Source of the DNA: Candidatus Gastranaerophilales bacterium
GTDB taxonomy: Bacteria; Cyanobacteriota; Vampirovibrionia; Gastranaerophilales; Gastranaerophilaceae
DNA length: 64,000 bases
NCBI GenBank assembly: GCA_947624325.1
Contig: CANQJT010000008.1
Coordinates: 1-64,000, forward strand
Direction: 5' to 3'
The first letter of the stretch is position 1, and the number at the start of each line of letters is the position of its first letter. A program made the translations under genes and the position numbers. Shown here one piece after another: positions 18,956 to 28,432 of the stretch. A model generated the notes under the pieces. That model searched no databases and was not told the origin of the DNA. It worked only from the letters and a program-made list of their open reading frames with translations.

Positions 18956-19882
18956 TTAAATTCCTAATTTTTTTAATATTTTAGGCAGGATTAAATCCCA
19001 AATTTTACCGTTAGGATGATACCCGTCAACGACATATTCATCAGCATTAAAATCAAGTTTATAGTTTTCTAACTCTGTCAGATCAATAACAGTAAAACCT
19101 TTTTCCCTTAAATCATTCCAAATTAAACTACTATCTAAAGGACCTTTAGAATGCTCCAATGGATATAATAAGATAACAAGTTTTGAATTAGGCCAATGTT
19201 TTTTAAATTCTGTTTGAGCTTCGGTAAAATATTTTTCAACTAATTCATTTTCAGTTATTTTGTGTGTTCTGTAATTATAGTTATACTGAAAAACTTCAAC
19301 AAACAAAAACCTGTCATAAAACTTAGGCTTCATTTCTACAAGTTTATTATTCTTCAGTTTATACCTTGGCTGAAAATCAAGCCATAGAGGGTGAATTTTA
19401 AATTTACTTATTCTGTTAACGTGGTCATAAATATAAACATAAATAATATATTCAGGCTCCGGAATTTTTGTATAAAAATCATTTCTTTTTGATAAATATA
19501 AATATTGATCAAGTCCAAAGCCCTTGCCTGCTCTGTTATAAACTGGTCTTCCCGTTAACTTGGCTGTTTTAGCAGATACTGTTTCATCTTCAGAAAGACC
19601 ATCACCATATGTAAATGAACATCCCATAAATAAAATCGGTTTTAACTTTGAATTTGTATTTTGATCTTTTCGAAAAGACGGTGAAAAAGCATTACCAAGA
19701 ACTTCTCCATTTAACATTTTATCAAAATAAGTATCTACATCCATGGAATGTAATAAAATATTTTTATAATTTTTAATAAAATTATATTTTCCGCCCCAAT
19801 TACAAGCCGTATAATATTCAACCGAAAAGAATACAGTTAAAATTATTAAAATATTAAGTATTATTACACCAATTAATTTCAT
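18956..19882 (-). CDS. SGNH-hydrolase-like membrane-anchored protein
   Basis: About 308 residues from ATG 19882 (MKLIGVIILNILIILTVFF, an N-terminal anchor). A longer open frame reaches 19951, but TATAAT sits 7 bases before ATG 19882, so the longer form is unlikely and the mRNA may be leaderless. Block I is ILFMGCSFTYGDGL, with Ser in a GCSF version of GDS. The C-terminal block is VVDGYHPNGKIWD, giving the Asp and His of the triad. Such proteins are often O-acyl esterases or transferases on polysaccharides. A paralogue is at 34050. The next gene follows without a gap. Confidence 0.7.
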   Translation of the reverse strand: MKLIGVIILNILIILTVFFSVEYYTACNWGGKYNFIKNYKNILLHSMDVDTYFDKMLNGEVLGNAFSPSFRKDQNTNSKLKPILFMGCSFTYGDGLSEDETVSAKTAKLTGRPVYNRAGKGFGLDQYLYLSKRNDFYTKIPEPEYIIYVYIYDHVNRISKFKIHPLWLDFQPRYKLKNNKLVEMKPKFYDRFLFVEVFQYNYNYRTHKITENELVEKYFTEAQTEFKKHWPNSKLVILLYPLEHSKGPLDSSLIWNDLREKGFTVIDLTELENYKLDFNADEYVVDGYHPNGKIWDLILPKILKKLGI

Positions 19883-19968
19883 ACATAATATTATACACGA
19901 AATTGAATTTTTATTAAAAATTGTTATATATAGTATTGTTTTAACCGACAATATGATAAGTTATAAGT

Positions 19969-20961
19969 ATGACAAATTTTAATCCGATGCAATTTATAAA
20001 CAGTTTTATAAACGGTTATAATACTGCAAAAAGTGCAAATATACAGAATAATCCTCAATTAAATCAAACTGTGCAAACTGAAGTTCAAAATCAGCAAATG
20101 CAGACTCTTTTACCAAATACTACAGCACAGCTTAATACAACTGCGGCAGAACTTACAATGCTTAATCAAGAGCAAACCGTTAATATGCTAAAAGAATTGT
20201 TAAATTTTCCGAAAGAATTACAGCAATTATTCAGCCAATTAATAGCAAATTCGCAGATTTCAAACAGAGATTTAGGATTAATATTACTTGCGGCAAGTAC
20301 AAATTTACCTCAATTATCATCTCTTCTGCAAGGCAGTGCAAAAGAAGCAATGACAAATTTATATCAAATGCTTGCGCAATATAATCAGCTGGGATTAAGT
20401 ATAAAAGATGAACAGCTTTATGAATTATCAAAATTTATATCATTTGTAAGCGCCGCATCAACCAATGACATACAGAGTTTAAAAACAACGTTAATGCTGT
20501 ATCTGCCTTGGCTTCCTTTAACCAATCCCGAAGCTTTTAAACTGGAAATAGGCAAAAAAGGTTCTGATGGCGGAAATATAAGCGATGATTTTATTTCCGT
20601 ACTTATTGCAACCGAAAATTACGGAAATTTTCAAGCGGATATTTATAAAACAGATAAAGACGGAATAAAAATTCAAAGCATAACCTCTCAAACTTTTCCT
20701 GTTGAAATCTATATAAATTTAATGAAAGAAGAAGGAAAAAAATACAATATAAATATAAATTTTGATACTGCTAAAAAAGAAGCATTTAATAAGGAAAAAA
20801 ACGAAAAAGCATCAACACAAGTATGTATGAATGTAGGGCCGGGGGTTAATCCGTTTTTATTATTAATTTCAAACTCATTAATAAAGGCCGTTCATTTAAT
20901 AGATACAAAAGAAAAATTAAAAGAACACAGAAAAGAGAAACTGGAAAATGGCAAAAGTTAA
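19969..20961 (+). CDS. Asn/Gln-rich protein of unknown function
   Basis: A 330-residue protein with no signal peptide. Residues 1-60 are rich in Asn, Gln and Thr (NPQLNQTVQTEVQNQQMQ), probably disordered. A helical middle follows (MLKELLNFPKELQQLFSQLI, then LGLILLAAS). The C-terminal third is a mixed alpha/beta domain (NFQADIYKTDKDGIKIQ, FPVEIYINLMKEEGKKYNI). The shape is loosely reminiscent of hook-length or secretion-ruler proteins, but no diagnostic motif is seen, so no function is given. Its end overlaps radA by 14 bases, so the two are probably co-transcribed. Confidence 0.6.
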   Translation: MTNFNPMQFINSFINGYNTAKSANIQNNPQLNQTVQTEVQNQQMQTLLPNTTAQLNTTAAELTMLNQEQTVNMLKELLNFPKELQQLFSQLIANSQISNRDLGLILLAASTNLPQLSSLLQGSAKEAMTNLYQMLAQYNQLGLSIKDEQLYELSKFISFVSAASTNDIQSLKTTLMLYLPWLPLTNPEAFKLEIGKKGSDGGNISDDFISVLIATENYGNFQADIYKTDKDGIKIQSITSQTFPVEIYINLMKEEGKKYNININFDTAKKEAFNKEKNEKASTQVCMNVGPGVNPFLLLISNSLIKAVHLIDTKEKLKEHRKEKLENGKS

Positions 20962-22321
20962 AACAAAATGGGTATGTCAAAACTGCGGATATGAAACGGC
21001 AAAATATATAGGCAAATGTCCTGATTGCGGTGAGTGGGGAACATTAACGGAAGAAGTTGAAGCAAAACAAACTAAATCTGTAATAAATACGGTTTTTGAT
21101 AATAATCCCGTTTGTTTAATAAATGAAATAGAAATAACTGAAAATATAAAATTTCCTACAGGATTTGAAGAATTAGACAGAGTTTTAGGCGGAGGATTAG
21201 TCCAAGGTTCGCTTGTATTACTGGCCGGTGACCCGGGGATAGGGAAATCCACCCTTATTTTGCAAACGGCAGGAAATATTTGCGCTCAAGGTAAAAAGCT
21301 TTTATACGTCTGCGCAGAAGAATCAGGCTCTCAGGTTAAACTTCGTGCAAGAAGATTAAATGTCAATTCCGACAATTTATATGTTTATTCCCAAACAAAT
21401 TTAGAAGCGGTAATCAATCAAATTGACATTATTAAGCCTGAAATTTTGGTTATTGATTCAATACAATCTATCTATACATCAAACATAACAAGCTCATCAG
21501 GAAGTGTATCTCAAATTCGTGAGTGTACAAATACATTAATGGATATTGCAAAAAATAAAAATATAACCGTCATTGTTATCGGACATGTTACAAAAGACGG
21601 AAACATTGCAGGGCCAAAAGTATTAGAGCATATGGTCGATACGGTGATTTATTTTGAGGGGGATAAATATAAATCGCAAAGGCTGTTAAGGTCAATAAAA
21701 AACCGATTTGGCTCAACAAATGAAATCGGAGTATTTAATATGGCAGAAAACGGGTTAAATGAAGTAACAAACCCAAGTGAACTGTTTATGAAAGAAAGAA
21801 CGGATAATGCCACCCCCGGAAGTGTAATAATAGCAACAAATGAAGGCACAAGAGCATTGCTTGTAGAAGTTCAGGCACTTGTCGGAACAACCTCTTATCC
21901 TTCACCAAGAAGAGTTTCTACAGGTGTAGAATATAACAGACTTTTACAAATAATTGCGGTTCTTGAAAAAAGAATCGGCTTAAATCTTTCCAAACATGAT
22001 GTATACGTAAATGTAATAGGCGGAATAGAAATAGATGAACCTGCGGCAGATTTAGGTATAGCACTTGCCATTGCAACTTGTTTCCGTGATGTAGCAGTTG
22101 ATCCTGATTGCGTTATAATCGGGGAAATAAGTCTTTCAGGCGAAATAAGAAATGTTTCTAACATTGAAAAAAGAATTTATGAAGCTCAAAAACTGGGATT
22201 TAAAAAAGCTATTATCCCTAAATTAAGCAAAAAACTTTCGGAGGAATTTAATATAGATATAATTCAGGTTCCTCGTTTAATGGATGCAATAACAGCTTGT
22301 GTATCCAAACGTTCTAATTAA
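20948..22321 (+). CDS. radA: DNA repair protein RadA (Sms)
   Basis: A 457-residue RadA/Sms, a RecA-like branch-migration helicase. The N-terminal zinc finger is CQNCGYETAKYIGKCPDC. The ATPase domain has Walker A GDPGIGKSTL near residue 98 and LVIDSIQSIY as Walker B. The RadA signature KNRFG is at about 250 (SIKNRFGSTNEIG). The Lon-like C-terminal domain has DVYVNVIGGIEIDEPAADLG. Length is normal. The ATG lies inside the end of the upstream Q/N-rich gene. Confidence 0.97.
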   Translation: MAKVKTKWVCQNCGYETAKYIGKCPDCGEWGTLTEEVEAKQTKSVINTVFDNNPVCLINEIEITENIKFPTGFEELDRVLGGGLVQGSLVLLAGDPGIGKSTLILQTAGNICAQGKKLLYVCAEESGSQVKLRARRLNVNSDNLYVYSQTNLEAVINQIDIIKPEILVIDSIQSIYTSNITSSSGSVSQIRECTNTLMDIAKNKNITVIVIGHVTKDGNIAGPKVLEHMVDTVIYFEGDKYKSQRLLRSIKNRFGSTNEIGVFNMAENGLNEVTNPSELFMKERTDNATPGSVIIATNEGTRALLVEVQALVGTTSYPSPRRVSTGVEYNRLLQIIAVLEKRIGLNLSKHDVYVNVIGGIEIDEPAADLGIALAIATCFRDVAVDPDCVIIGEISLSGEIRNVSNIEKRIYEAQKLGFKKAIIPKLSKKLSEEFNIDIIQVPRLMDAITACVSKRSN

Positions 22322-22420
22322 TATGTGTCTTGAAGTATTGAATTTTTAATATTTATAGATGATGCTGTATACTTAAATAATTAATATAATTTATATAATA
22401 AAATACATTGAGGGTAAGCC

Positions 22421-23326
22421 ATGGCAGATGATAATAAAACCCAAGGAGAAGTAAAAACTCCAAAATATAAATACTTAATAACACAGAATGAATTAAACGG
22501 GAAAACTGAACGAATTTTAAACAGCTATGAACTTTCATATGTAGGTATAGGTAATCGTTTAAAACAGCTTTTTACCAATATGCATTTGCATCAAGGCGAA
22601 TATGATACCATAAATATACATTGGCCTATTACAGGTTTGGTAGAAACTCCATTTAAAGAATTATTTGAATTTACGGCTTTTCCTCGAATTAATGAAATAA
22701 ATTACTCTATTTTTTTAGATAACAAATATTATGAAGAAGGAACTTGGCAATTATTTTTAAAACCTGAAGAATTTCGTAGATTACGAGAATACGGTTTAAA
22801 AGAACTGGATTTTGCATATAATTCAATTCCGCAGGAATTTATTGACCTGTTTCTTCCTTATTTTAACGCACTAAAACCGGGGAAACAATCACAAGAATTA
22901 ATAAATACAATACAACTTCCCGAAAAGTGTGTTGCGGTTCATATAAGACATATGGCAGACTGGAAAAGATGGAACAGATGGAATGATAATGACATAAACT
23001 TGTTTATTCAAGAAATGCATAAATATGATAAGGATACATATTTTTATGCTGCATGCCAGTGTCAGGAAGTCAGAGAGATAATATTTAAAGAATTTAAAGA
23101 CAGAGTAATAGCACTTCCGAGAGATTACAGTAAAAAAGATAATATTCGTGATGTTGCAGATATGTTTTTATTATCTAAACCTAAAAAGTTGATAGGAACA
23201 TACGGTTCAACTTTTACCGAATGTGTATGGTGGCTATCAGGCTGTAAACAGGAAGTAACAATTATCGGTTCAAAAGACAGCTGGGCAAATAACGGACTGC
23301 CTGACAGTTTACAACCGAAAAAATAA
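22421..23326 (+). CDS. Fucosyltransferase-like glycosyltransferase
   Basis: A 301-residue protein with features of the GT11/GT23/NodZ superfamily: CVAVHIRHMADWKRW holds the H-x-R GDP-fucose-binding motif, and the later block KKLIGTYGSTFTECVWWLSG matches the S-T/S-F segment that ends the nucleotide pocket. The N-terminal part (SYVGIGNRLKQLFTNM) matches the G-x-G-N-x-L loop of this fold. It is probably cytoplasmic and adds fucose or a similar 6-deoxy sugar to surface glycans. A good ribosome site (GAGGG) precedes ATG. Confidence 0.7.
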   Translation: MADDNKTQGEVKTPKYKYLITQNELNGKTERILNSYELSYVGIGNRLKQLFTNMHLHQGEYDTINIHWPITGLVETPFKELFEFTAFPRINEINYSIFLDNKYYEEGTWQLFLKPEEFRRLREYGLKELDFAYNSIPQEFIDLFLPYFNALKPGKQSQELINTIQLPEKCVAVHIRHMADWKRWNRWNDNDINLFIQEMHKYDKDTYFYAACQCQEVREIIFKEFKDRVIALPRDYSKKDNIRDVADMFLLSKPKKLIGTYGSTFTECVWWLSGCKQEVTIIGSKDSWANNGLPDSLQPKK

Positions 23327-23335
23327 TATATTTAA

Positions 23336-23372
23336 TCTGGTGTCGCAACCGTAAAGTTGCCCAGACTCCAAT
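23336..23372 (+). terminator. Possible terminator between convergent genes
   Basis: TCTGG and GCAAC pair with GTTGC and CCAGA (a 5+5 stem with a 4-base bulge), followed by a short T-rich stretch. The segment from 23329 is also 17/19 identical to 16963-16981, so it may be part of a small repeat. Confidence 0.35.
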
Positions 23373-23384
23373 TTTATTCGGCAA

Positions 23385-24461
23385 TTATTTATAATCATAC
23401 CATTTTTCAAAAGTTGAAAAAAATATAACAGTGTAATTCTTCACACCTTTTTCAATACGAAAAACCTTATCCCAAAAGAAAAATAACGGGTAATAAACAA
23501 AAAACGAAAGTTTGGTAAATCTGTCTATTAAAAACAGGGTTCTGTTTCTGACAAATTCTTTATCCTGCTCTTGGATTTCAAGAATATTCTTAAAATCATA
23601 TTTCATCATATTAAAAAACTTGCGTTTATAAGGCAGATGTATTTTCATAAACCACCAGTAAAGAGTTATAACTTTATAATCCCAATAAAAATATTTCATC
23701 TCATCAAAAAGTCCTATTTTTTTAAGATTATCTCCGATTAAATTAAAAATCTTAAGATAATCAAAGAAAATATGATTTCTTGAGTTAGTAACCGCATTTT
23801 TTCTGTTACAACGATAAAATATTAAATCTTCCCGAAGGATTGATATTTTATCAGCTTTAAAAAGGGCATCATAAACAAAAACATTGTCTTCAAAAAAGAT
23901 TTCACCCGGAAATTTAACATCTTTACCTATAAGGAAGTCTCTTCTGTACATCTTATCCCAAGGGACGGAGGTCTGCCAAAAGATACTGTATTTAATATCT
24001 CGCCAATTAAAAGTTTTATCGTCAAACTCGGTCGGAATTTGTTTTAACTTAGCATAAACATGCCCTTTATCAATTTTTCCGGTTAAATCATCAAACTGAT
24101 TCCAGGTGCATATTGTAATATCCGCATCAGATTCAGTTATTCTTTTATAAAGTTTTTCAATGGCATTAAGCTCCATATAATCATCACCATCAATAAAGAA
24201 AATATATTGACCTCTTGCCATTTGAACACCAAAATTTCTGGCAAGCCCCTGTTTTAAATTTTTAGAATTTTTGTATATTGTAAATCTGTTGTCATTTTTT
24301 GCATATTCATTAATTATTTCAAGAGTTTTATCCGTAGATTTATTATCAACGATAATGATTTCAATCTCTTTAAAAGTTTGATTAACAACACTGTCAAGAG
24401 TTTGCCTTATATATTTTTCAACATTATAAACAGGTATAACAACGGAAACTTTCGGATTCAT
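23385..24461 (-). CDS. Family 2 glycosyltransferase (GT-A)
   Basis: A 358-residue protein from ATG 24461, with GAGGTG just upstream; a GTG six bases earlier is less likely because it lies in that ribosome site. The GT2 domain is VSVVIPVYNVEKYIRQTLDS, IIIVDNKSTDKT, then QYIFFIDGDDYMELNAIEKL with the DxD-type metal site. After the domain comes a basic and aromatic C-terminal half (MKIHLPYKRKFFNMMKYDFK). It is probably a cytoplasmic, membrane-associated enzyme of surface polysaccharide or LPS core assembly. It converges with the fucosyltransferase-like gene. Confidence 0.85.
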   Translation of the reverse strand: MNPKVSVVIPVYNVEKYIRQTLDSVVNQTFKEIEIIIVDNKSTDKTLEIINEYAKNDNRFTIYKNSKNLKQGLARNFGVQMARGQYIFFIDGDDYMELNAIEKLYKRITESDADITICTWNQFDDLTGKIDKGHVYAKLKQIPTEFDDKTFNWRDIKYSIFWQTSVPWDKMYRRDFLIGKDVKFPGEIFFEDNVFVYDALFKADKISILREDLIFYRCNRKNAVTNSRNHIFFDYLKIFNLIGDNLKKIGLFDEMKYFYWDYKVITLYWWFMKIHLPYKRKFFNMMKYDFKNILEIQEQDKEFVRNRTLFLIDRFTKLSFFVYYPLFFFWDKVFRIEKGVKNYTVIFFSTFEKWYDYK

Positions 24462-24527
24462 ACTCACCTCTAAATTTATTATACCTAAAAATATTTATGA
24501 TAAAATTTTTTTATAAACGAGGTAGAT

Positions 24528-25106
24528 ATGCACGAAATTTTTATAAAGATGAACGAATTTTTTCAGTCCATGGGAGTACAGGGATTAGCATTAAATTCTT
24601 TTATAGAGAGTTTTTTTCTTGTACCGCCGCCTGATTTTCTGTTAATAGTAATGGATTTGGCAAATCCTGCAAAAGCTTTATTTTATGCACTGATATGTAC
24701 AATAGCATCAGCATTTGGCGGTGCAATAGGGTACGGCATAGGTTACTTTGGAGGCAGACCTGCTTTTAACTGGTTCTTTAGAAAAGGCGGAAAAGAAAAA
24801 TTTGAAGCAGTTGAAAATTTATACAACAAATACGGAACATTAGCGGTTTTTTTCTCTGCTTTTACTCCTATTCCTTATAAAGTCTTTACTATAGCAAGCG
24901 GAATATTAAGTATGAACTTTTTTAAGTTTATGCTTGCAAGCTTTTTCGGAAGAGGGTTAAGATTTTTCATTGTAAGTATTGTCTTAATGCTTTTCGGCGA
25001 AGCCGTTAAACAGTATATTGAACTTGTTATAATTGCCGTTACAATAGTTATAATCTTATTTTTTGTCATACTTTACAAAAAAAGAAAATCCTTAATAAAA
25101 CAATAA
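24528..25106 (+). CDS. YqaA/DedA-like VTT-domain membrane protein
   Basis: A 192-residue polytopic protein of the VTT (SNARE-associated/DedA) superfamily, nearest to the YqaA group. It shows ESFFLVPPPDFLLIVMDLA, a GGAIGYGIGYFGGRPA glycine-rich segment, FTPIPYKVFTIASGILSMN (conserved P-x-x-K/F-T region) and ASFFGRGLRFF with conserved arginine. Four to five helices and a basic C-terminal tail are visible. DedA proteins flip undecaprenyl phosphate or phospholipids; whether this YqaA type does so is inference. Confidence 0.85.
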   Translation: MHEIFIKMNEFFQSMGVQGLALNSFIESFFLVPPPDFLLIVMDLANPAKALFYALICTIASAFGGAIGYGIGYFGGRPAFNWFFRKGGKEKFEAVENLYNKYGTLAVFFSAFTPIPYKVFTIASGILSMNFFKFMLASFFGRGLRFFIVSIVLMLFGEAVKQYIELVIIAVTIVIILFFVILYKKRKSLIKQ

Positions 25107-25156
25107 TGAACCTTTATTTTTTATTATCGTTATATAAGGTATAATATTTTTAAACC

Positions 25157-26578
25157 ATGAAAAAAATAATGAAAAAATTATATATAATAATATTTGCGAT
25201 ATTTTTATCAACGTGCGAAGCACTGGCAATAGAAGAAATAACGCAAGGTACAACATTAACCGTTAATGATTGTATTGAACTTGCAATAAAACACAGTCCC
25301 GAAGTTCAAATCTATAAAGAATATATTGAACTTTATAATGCAAGACTCGGGCAGAGCAAGGCGAGCTATTTCCCTTCAATCGGTGCTTCAGGCGGTTATG
25401 ATTTTAATAATACGGAAACAAAATACCGTACAACAAATAATAAAAATTTTTCGGCATCGGTTTACTTAAATCAATTGATATACAGCTTCGGAAAAGTATT
25501 TTCCCAGATAAAAATGCAGAAATTTTATAAAATAGCAGCTCAATATGATTATGAAAATTCAATTTTAACAACAACAAACAGAGTAAAATCCGCATACTAC
25601 GGAGTTTTAGCGGCTAAAGCTAATTTAGATATTCAAAAAGCAAATGTTATGGTAAATGAAAGACAATATAATCGTACAAAAGCTTTTTTTGAAGAGGGTT
25701 TAGTTTCTAAAATAGACCTTGTAAACCAGGAAGTTTATTTAAGCGATGCAAAAATAAGTCTTGTCAATGCCGAAAATATTTATCAAAATTCAATAGTTCA
25801 ATTAAATAATGCAATGTATATTCCGAATGCTCCCGATTATCAAATAGAAAATACGGAAACATTTAATTTTAAAAATAATTATGCGGAAATTAACCTTATA
25901 AATATAGCAAACACAACAACAAAAGAAGACGGAACAATAGAACCAAAAGATGCTGTTTTAACAATGCAGGTTGAAAAAACCAACATACTTGAAAATTATA
26001 AATTTACAAAATATCCGTATACACTTGAACAGTCAATAGAAAAAGCCTATAAAAACCGTCCTGATTTATTATCAATGGAAGCAACAAAAGATGCGGTTAA
26101 CGAGGCTTTAAAATATACTAAAAAAGAATATTTTCCTAATCTTACGGGGCAGGTAGGCTATAACTGGGCGAATAATACACTTTATTCAACAAACGGTTTT
26201 AATATAGGAGCATACCTTTCCACAAGCAATTTAAACATAATGGAAACCAAAATGAGGATTAAAGAAAGTAAATCCCAGCTTGAAATTGCAAAAAGAAATG
26301 TTGATTTAGTTAAACAGAATGTATATTTTGATGTTCAAAGCGCATATATAAATATGATTCAACTTGAAAAAAACATACCTTTAATGCAGACAAAAGTAAA
26401 ACAAACTCTTGAAAACTATGAACTTGCAGATGCCAGATACGAAGTAGGTTTAGGCAATTTTATCGAACTTCAGGACGCAAAAGAAAATTATAATAATGCT
26501 CAAAGAGACTATGTTCAAAACATTTATAATTATAATGTTGCCCTGACTAACCTCCAAACCGCAATGGGAGAAAAATAA
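25157..26578 (+). CDS. TolC-family outer-membrane efflux protein
   Basis: A 473-residue protein. A signal peptide occupies about residues 5-25 (KKLYIIIFAIFLSTCEALA). Two homologous halves follow, each with long amphipathic helices: DCIELAIKHSPEVQIYKEYI near the start and QSIEKAYKNRPDLLSMEATK at the start of half two. The C-terminus VALTNLQTAMGEK is typical. It forms the trimeric outer-membrane channel for the MacAB-type transporter directly downstream; its last base is the first base of the next ATG (TAATG). Start 25157 or Met5 at 25169 are both possible. Confidence 0.92.
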   Translation: MKKIMKKLYIIIFAIFLSTCEALAIEEITQGTTLTVNDCIELAIKHSPEVQIYKEYIELYNARLGQSKASYFPSIGASGGYDFNNTETKYRTTNNKNFSASVYLNQLIYSFGKVFSQIKMQKFYKIAAQYDYENSILTTTNRVKSAYYGVLAAKANLDIQKANVMVNERQYNRTKAFFEEGLVSKIDLVNQEVYLSDAKISLVNAENIYQNSIVQLNNAMYIPNAPDYQIENTETFNFKNNYAEINLINIANTTTKEDGTIEPKDAVLTMQVEKTNILENYKFTKYPYTLEQSIEKAYKNRPDLLSMEATKDAVNEALKYTKKEYFPNLTGQVGYNWANNTLYSTNGFNIGAYLSTSNLNIMETKMRIKESKSQLEIAKRNVDLVKQNVYFDVQSAYINMIQLEKNIPLMQTKVKQTLENYELADARYEVGLGNFIELQDAKENYNNAQRDYVQNIYNYNVALTNLQTAMGEK

Positions 26579-27714
26579 TGAAAAAAATAATAATACTGAT
26601 TTTAATAATACTTGTTATTGTACTTCCTTTTATATTTACTAAAAAAGGCGGAAAAGTAAAATACACAACCGCTCCCGTAAAAGTCAGAACAATAACGCAG
26701 ATAGTTGAAGCAACAGGAACGATTGAACCTGTTAATACAGTTGATATAGGTTCACAGGTATCAGGCTTAATCAGTGATATTTATGTTGATTATAATTCTG
26801 AGGTAGAAAAAGGACAGCTACTCGCCCAGATAGATACATCACTATTTGAAGCCCAGCTTCAGCAGGCAACGGCAAACATTAATAATGCAAAAGCAACTTT
26901 AGCCAAAAATCAGGCGGTTTTAGACTATGATACAAAAACATATAAAAGATACAAAAATCTTTATAACAGAAACTTAGTTTCAAAAAACGATTTGGATTCA
27001 GCTGAATCCGCTTATAAATCAGATTTAGCACAAGTTGCTGCGGCAAGAGCATCTATTATGCAGGCTCAGGCAAATTATGCAACGGCTTCTGCTAATATGC
27101 GCTACACAAAAATAATCTCGCCTGTTAAGGGAATAGTTATTTCTAAAGAAGTAGAAGTCGGACAGACTGTTGCGGCAAGTTTCCAAACTCCGACACTGTT
27201 TCAGGTAGCCGAAGATTTAACTAAAATGCGTATTGAAACAAGTGTATCTGAAGCCGATATAGGCAAAGTTAAAGAAGGACAAGATGTTGACTATACACTT
27301 GACGGCTACCCCGACAGCACCTTCCACGGAAAGGTTATTCAGGTAAGATTATCACCCACAACAGAATCCAACGTAGTTACTTATACCGTTATTATTGAAG
27401 TTGAAAATGATGAGGGTAAATTAATGCCGGGCATGACGGCAAATGTATCAATAATAACAGATAAAAAAGAAAATATATTAACCGTCCCGAATGTTGCTTT
27501 GAAATTTACTCCTTTAGACAATAAACAAAAGTATGAGCATAAAGGAATTTGGATAGAAAAGAAAGGTAAACCGTACAGAATTAATATAGAAACAGGTGTA
27601 AGCAACGATTCTTATACGGAAATCATCTCAAATGAAATACAAGAAGGCGATAGAGTTTATACAGGTAAAACAATAAAAGGTAAAAAAGAACAAATGAGGG
27701 TGCCAAGACTGTAA
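26578..27714 (+). CDS. macA: MacA-like periplasmic adaptor
   Basis: A 378-residue membrane-fusion protein. One N-terminal helix (KKIIILILIILVIVLPFIF) anchors it. The lipoyl halves are GTIEPVNTVDIGSQVSGLIS and GIVISKEVEVGQTVAASFQT, flanking an alpha-hairpin rich in Ala and Gln (about 95-165). Beta-barrel and proximal domains follow (DVDYTLDGYPDSTFHGKVIQ, GMTANVSIITDKK). It connects the MacB permease to TolC. Its ATG overlaps the tolC stop and macB follows two bases later. Confidence 0.92.
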   Translation: MKKIIILILIILVIVLPFIFTKKGGKVKYTTAPVKVRTITQIVEATGTIEPVNTVDIGSQVSGLISDIYVDYNSEVEKGQLLAQIDTSLFEAQLQQATANINNAKATLAKNQAVLDYDTKTYKRYKNLYNRNLVSKNDLDSAESAYKSDLAQVAAARASIMQAQANYATASANMRYTKIISPVKGIVISKEVEVGQTVAASFQTPTLFQVAEDLTKMRIETSVSEADIGKVKEGQDVDYTLDGYPDSTFHGKVIQVRLSPTTESNVVTYTVIIEVENDEGKLMPGMTANVSIITDKKENILTVPNVALKFTPLDNKQKYEHKGIWIEKKGKPYRINIETGVSNDSYTEIISNEIQEGDRVYTGKTIKGKKEQMRVPRL

Positions 27715-27715
27715 T

Positions 27716-28432
27716 ATGAGCCTTATTGAAGTAAAACATGCAATAAAAACATATCAAACAGGTGATGAAAGCTTTAATGCTTTGGATGATGTATCACTAA
27801 GTATTGAAGAAGGTGAATTTGTAGCTATAATGGGAACATCAGGAAGCGGAAAATCAACTTGCATGAATATGCTTGGCACTTTGGATAAACCAAATTCAGG
27901 CAGTTATCATCTTGATGGAGTTGATGTTTTATCGCTTTCGCCCGACGAATTATCAGATATCAGAAATGTAAAACTTGGGTTTGTATTTCAGGGGTTTAAC
28001 TTAATACCCAGAACAACTGCACTTGATAATGTGGAGCTTCCCATGATATACAAAGGAATCCCCGAAGAAGAACGGCACGAAAGAGCAAGAAGGGCATTAA
28101 AAATAGTGGGGCTTGAAAAAAGAGAAGACCATATGCCAAATCAAATGTCAGGCGGTCAGCAGCAAAGAGTAGCCATTGCAAGAGCCATTGTAAACGATGC
28201 GCCCTTAATACTGGCAGATGAACCTACAGGTAACTTAGATACCAAAACAAGTATTGAAGTTATGGAGTTTTTTGTTAACTTAAACAATCAAACAGGTAAA
28301 ACAATTGTTTTGGTTACGCATGAACCCGATATTGCAGAATATTGCAAAAGAGTTATTCGCTTTAAAGACGGAAAAATAATATCTGATATGCCAAAAACCG
28401 AATGGCAAAAGACAAGGACAGCGCAAACATAA
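27716..28432 (+). CDS. MacB-type ABC transporter ATP-binding protein
   Basis: A 238-residue ATPase of the LolD/MacB group. Walker A is GTSGSGKST near residue 40, the Q-loop FVFQGFNLIPR, the signature MSGGQQQRVAIARAI near 143, Walker B LILADEPTGNLD and the H-loop VLVTHEPDIAEYC. As in many non-proteobacteria the ATPase and permease are separate genes. It probably powers export of a lipid, peptide or antibiotic through the TolC partner in this operon. Confidence 0.93.
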   Translation: MSLIEVKHAIKTYQTGDESFNALDDVSLSIEEGEFVAIMGTSGSGKSTCMNMLGTLDKPNSGSYHLDGVDVLSLSPDELSDIRNVKLGFVFQGFNLIPRTTALDNVELPMIYKGIPEEERHERARRALKIVGLEKREDHMPNQMSGGQQQRVAIARAIVNDAPLILADEPTGNLDTKTSIEVMEFFVNLNNQTGKTIVLVTHEPDIAEYCKRVIRFKDGKIISDMPKTEWQKTRTAQT

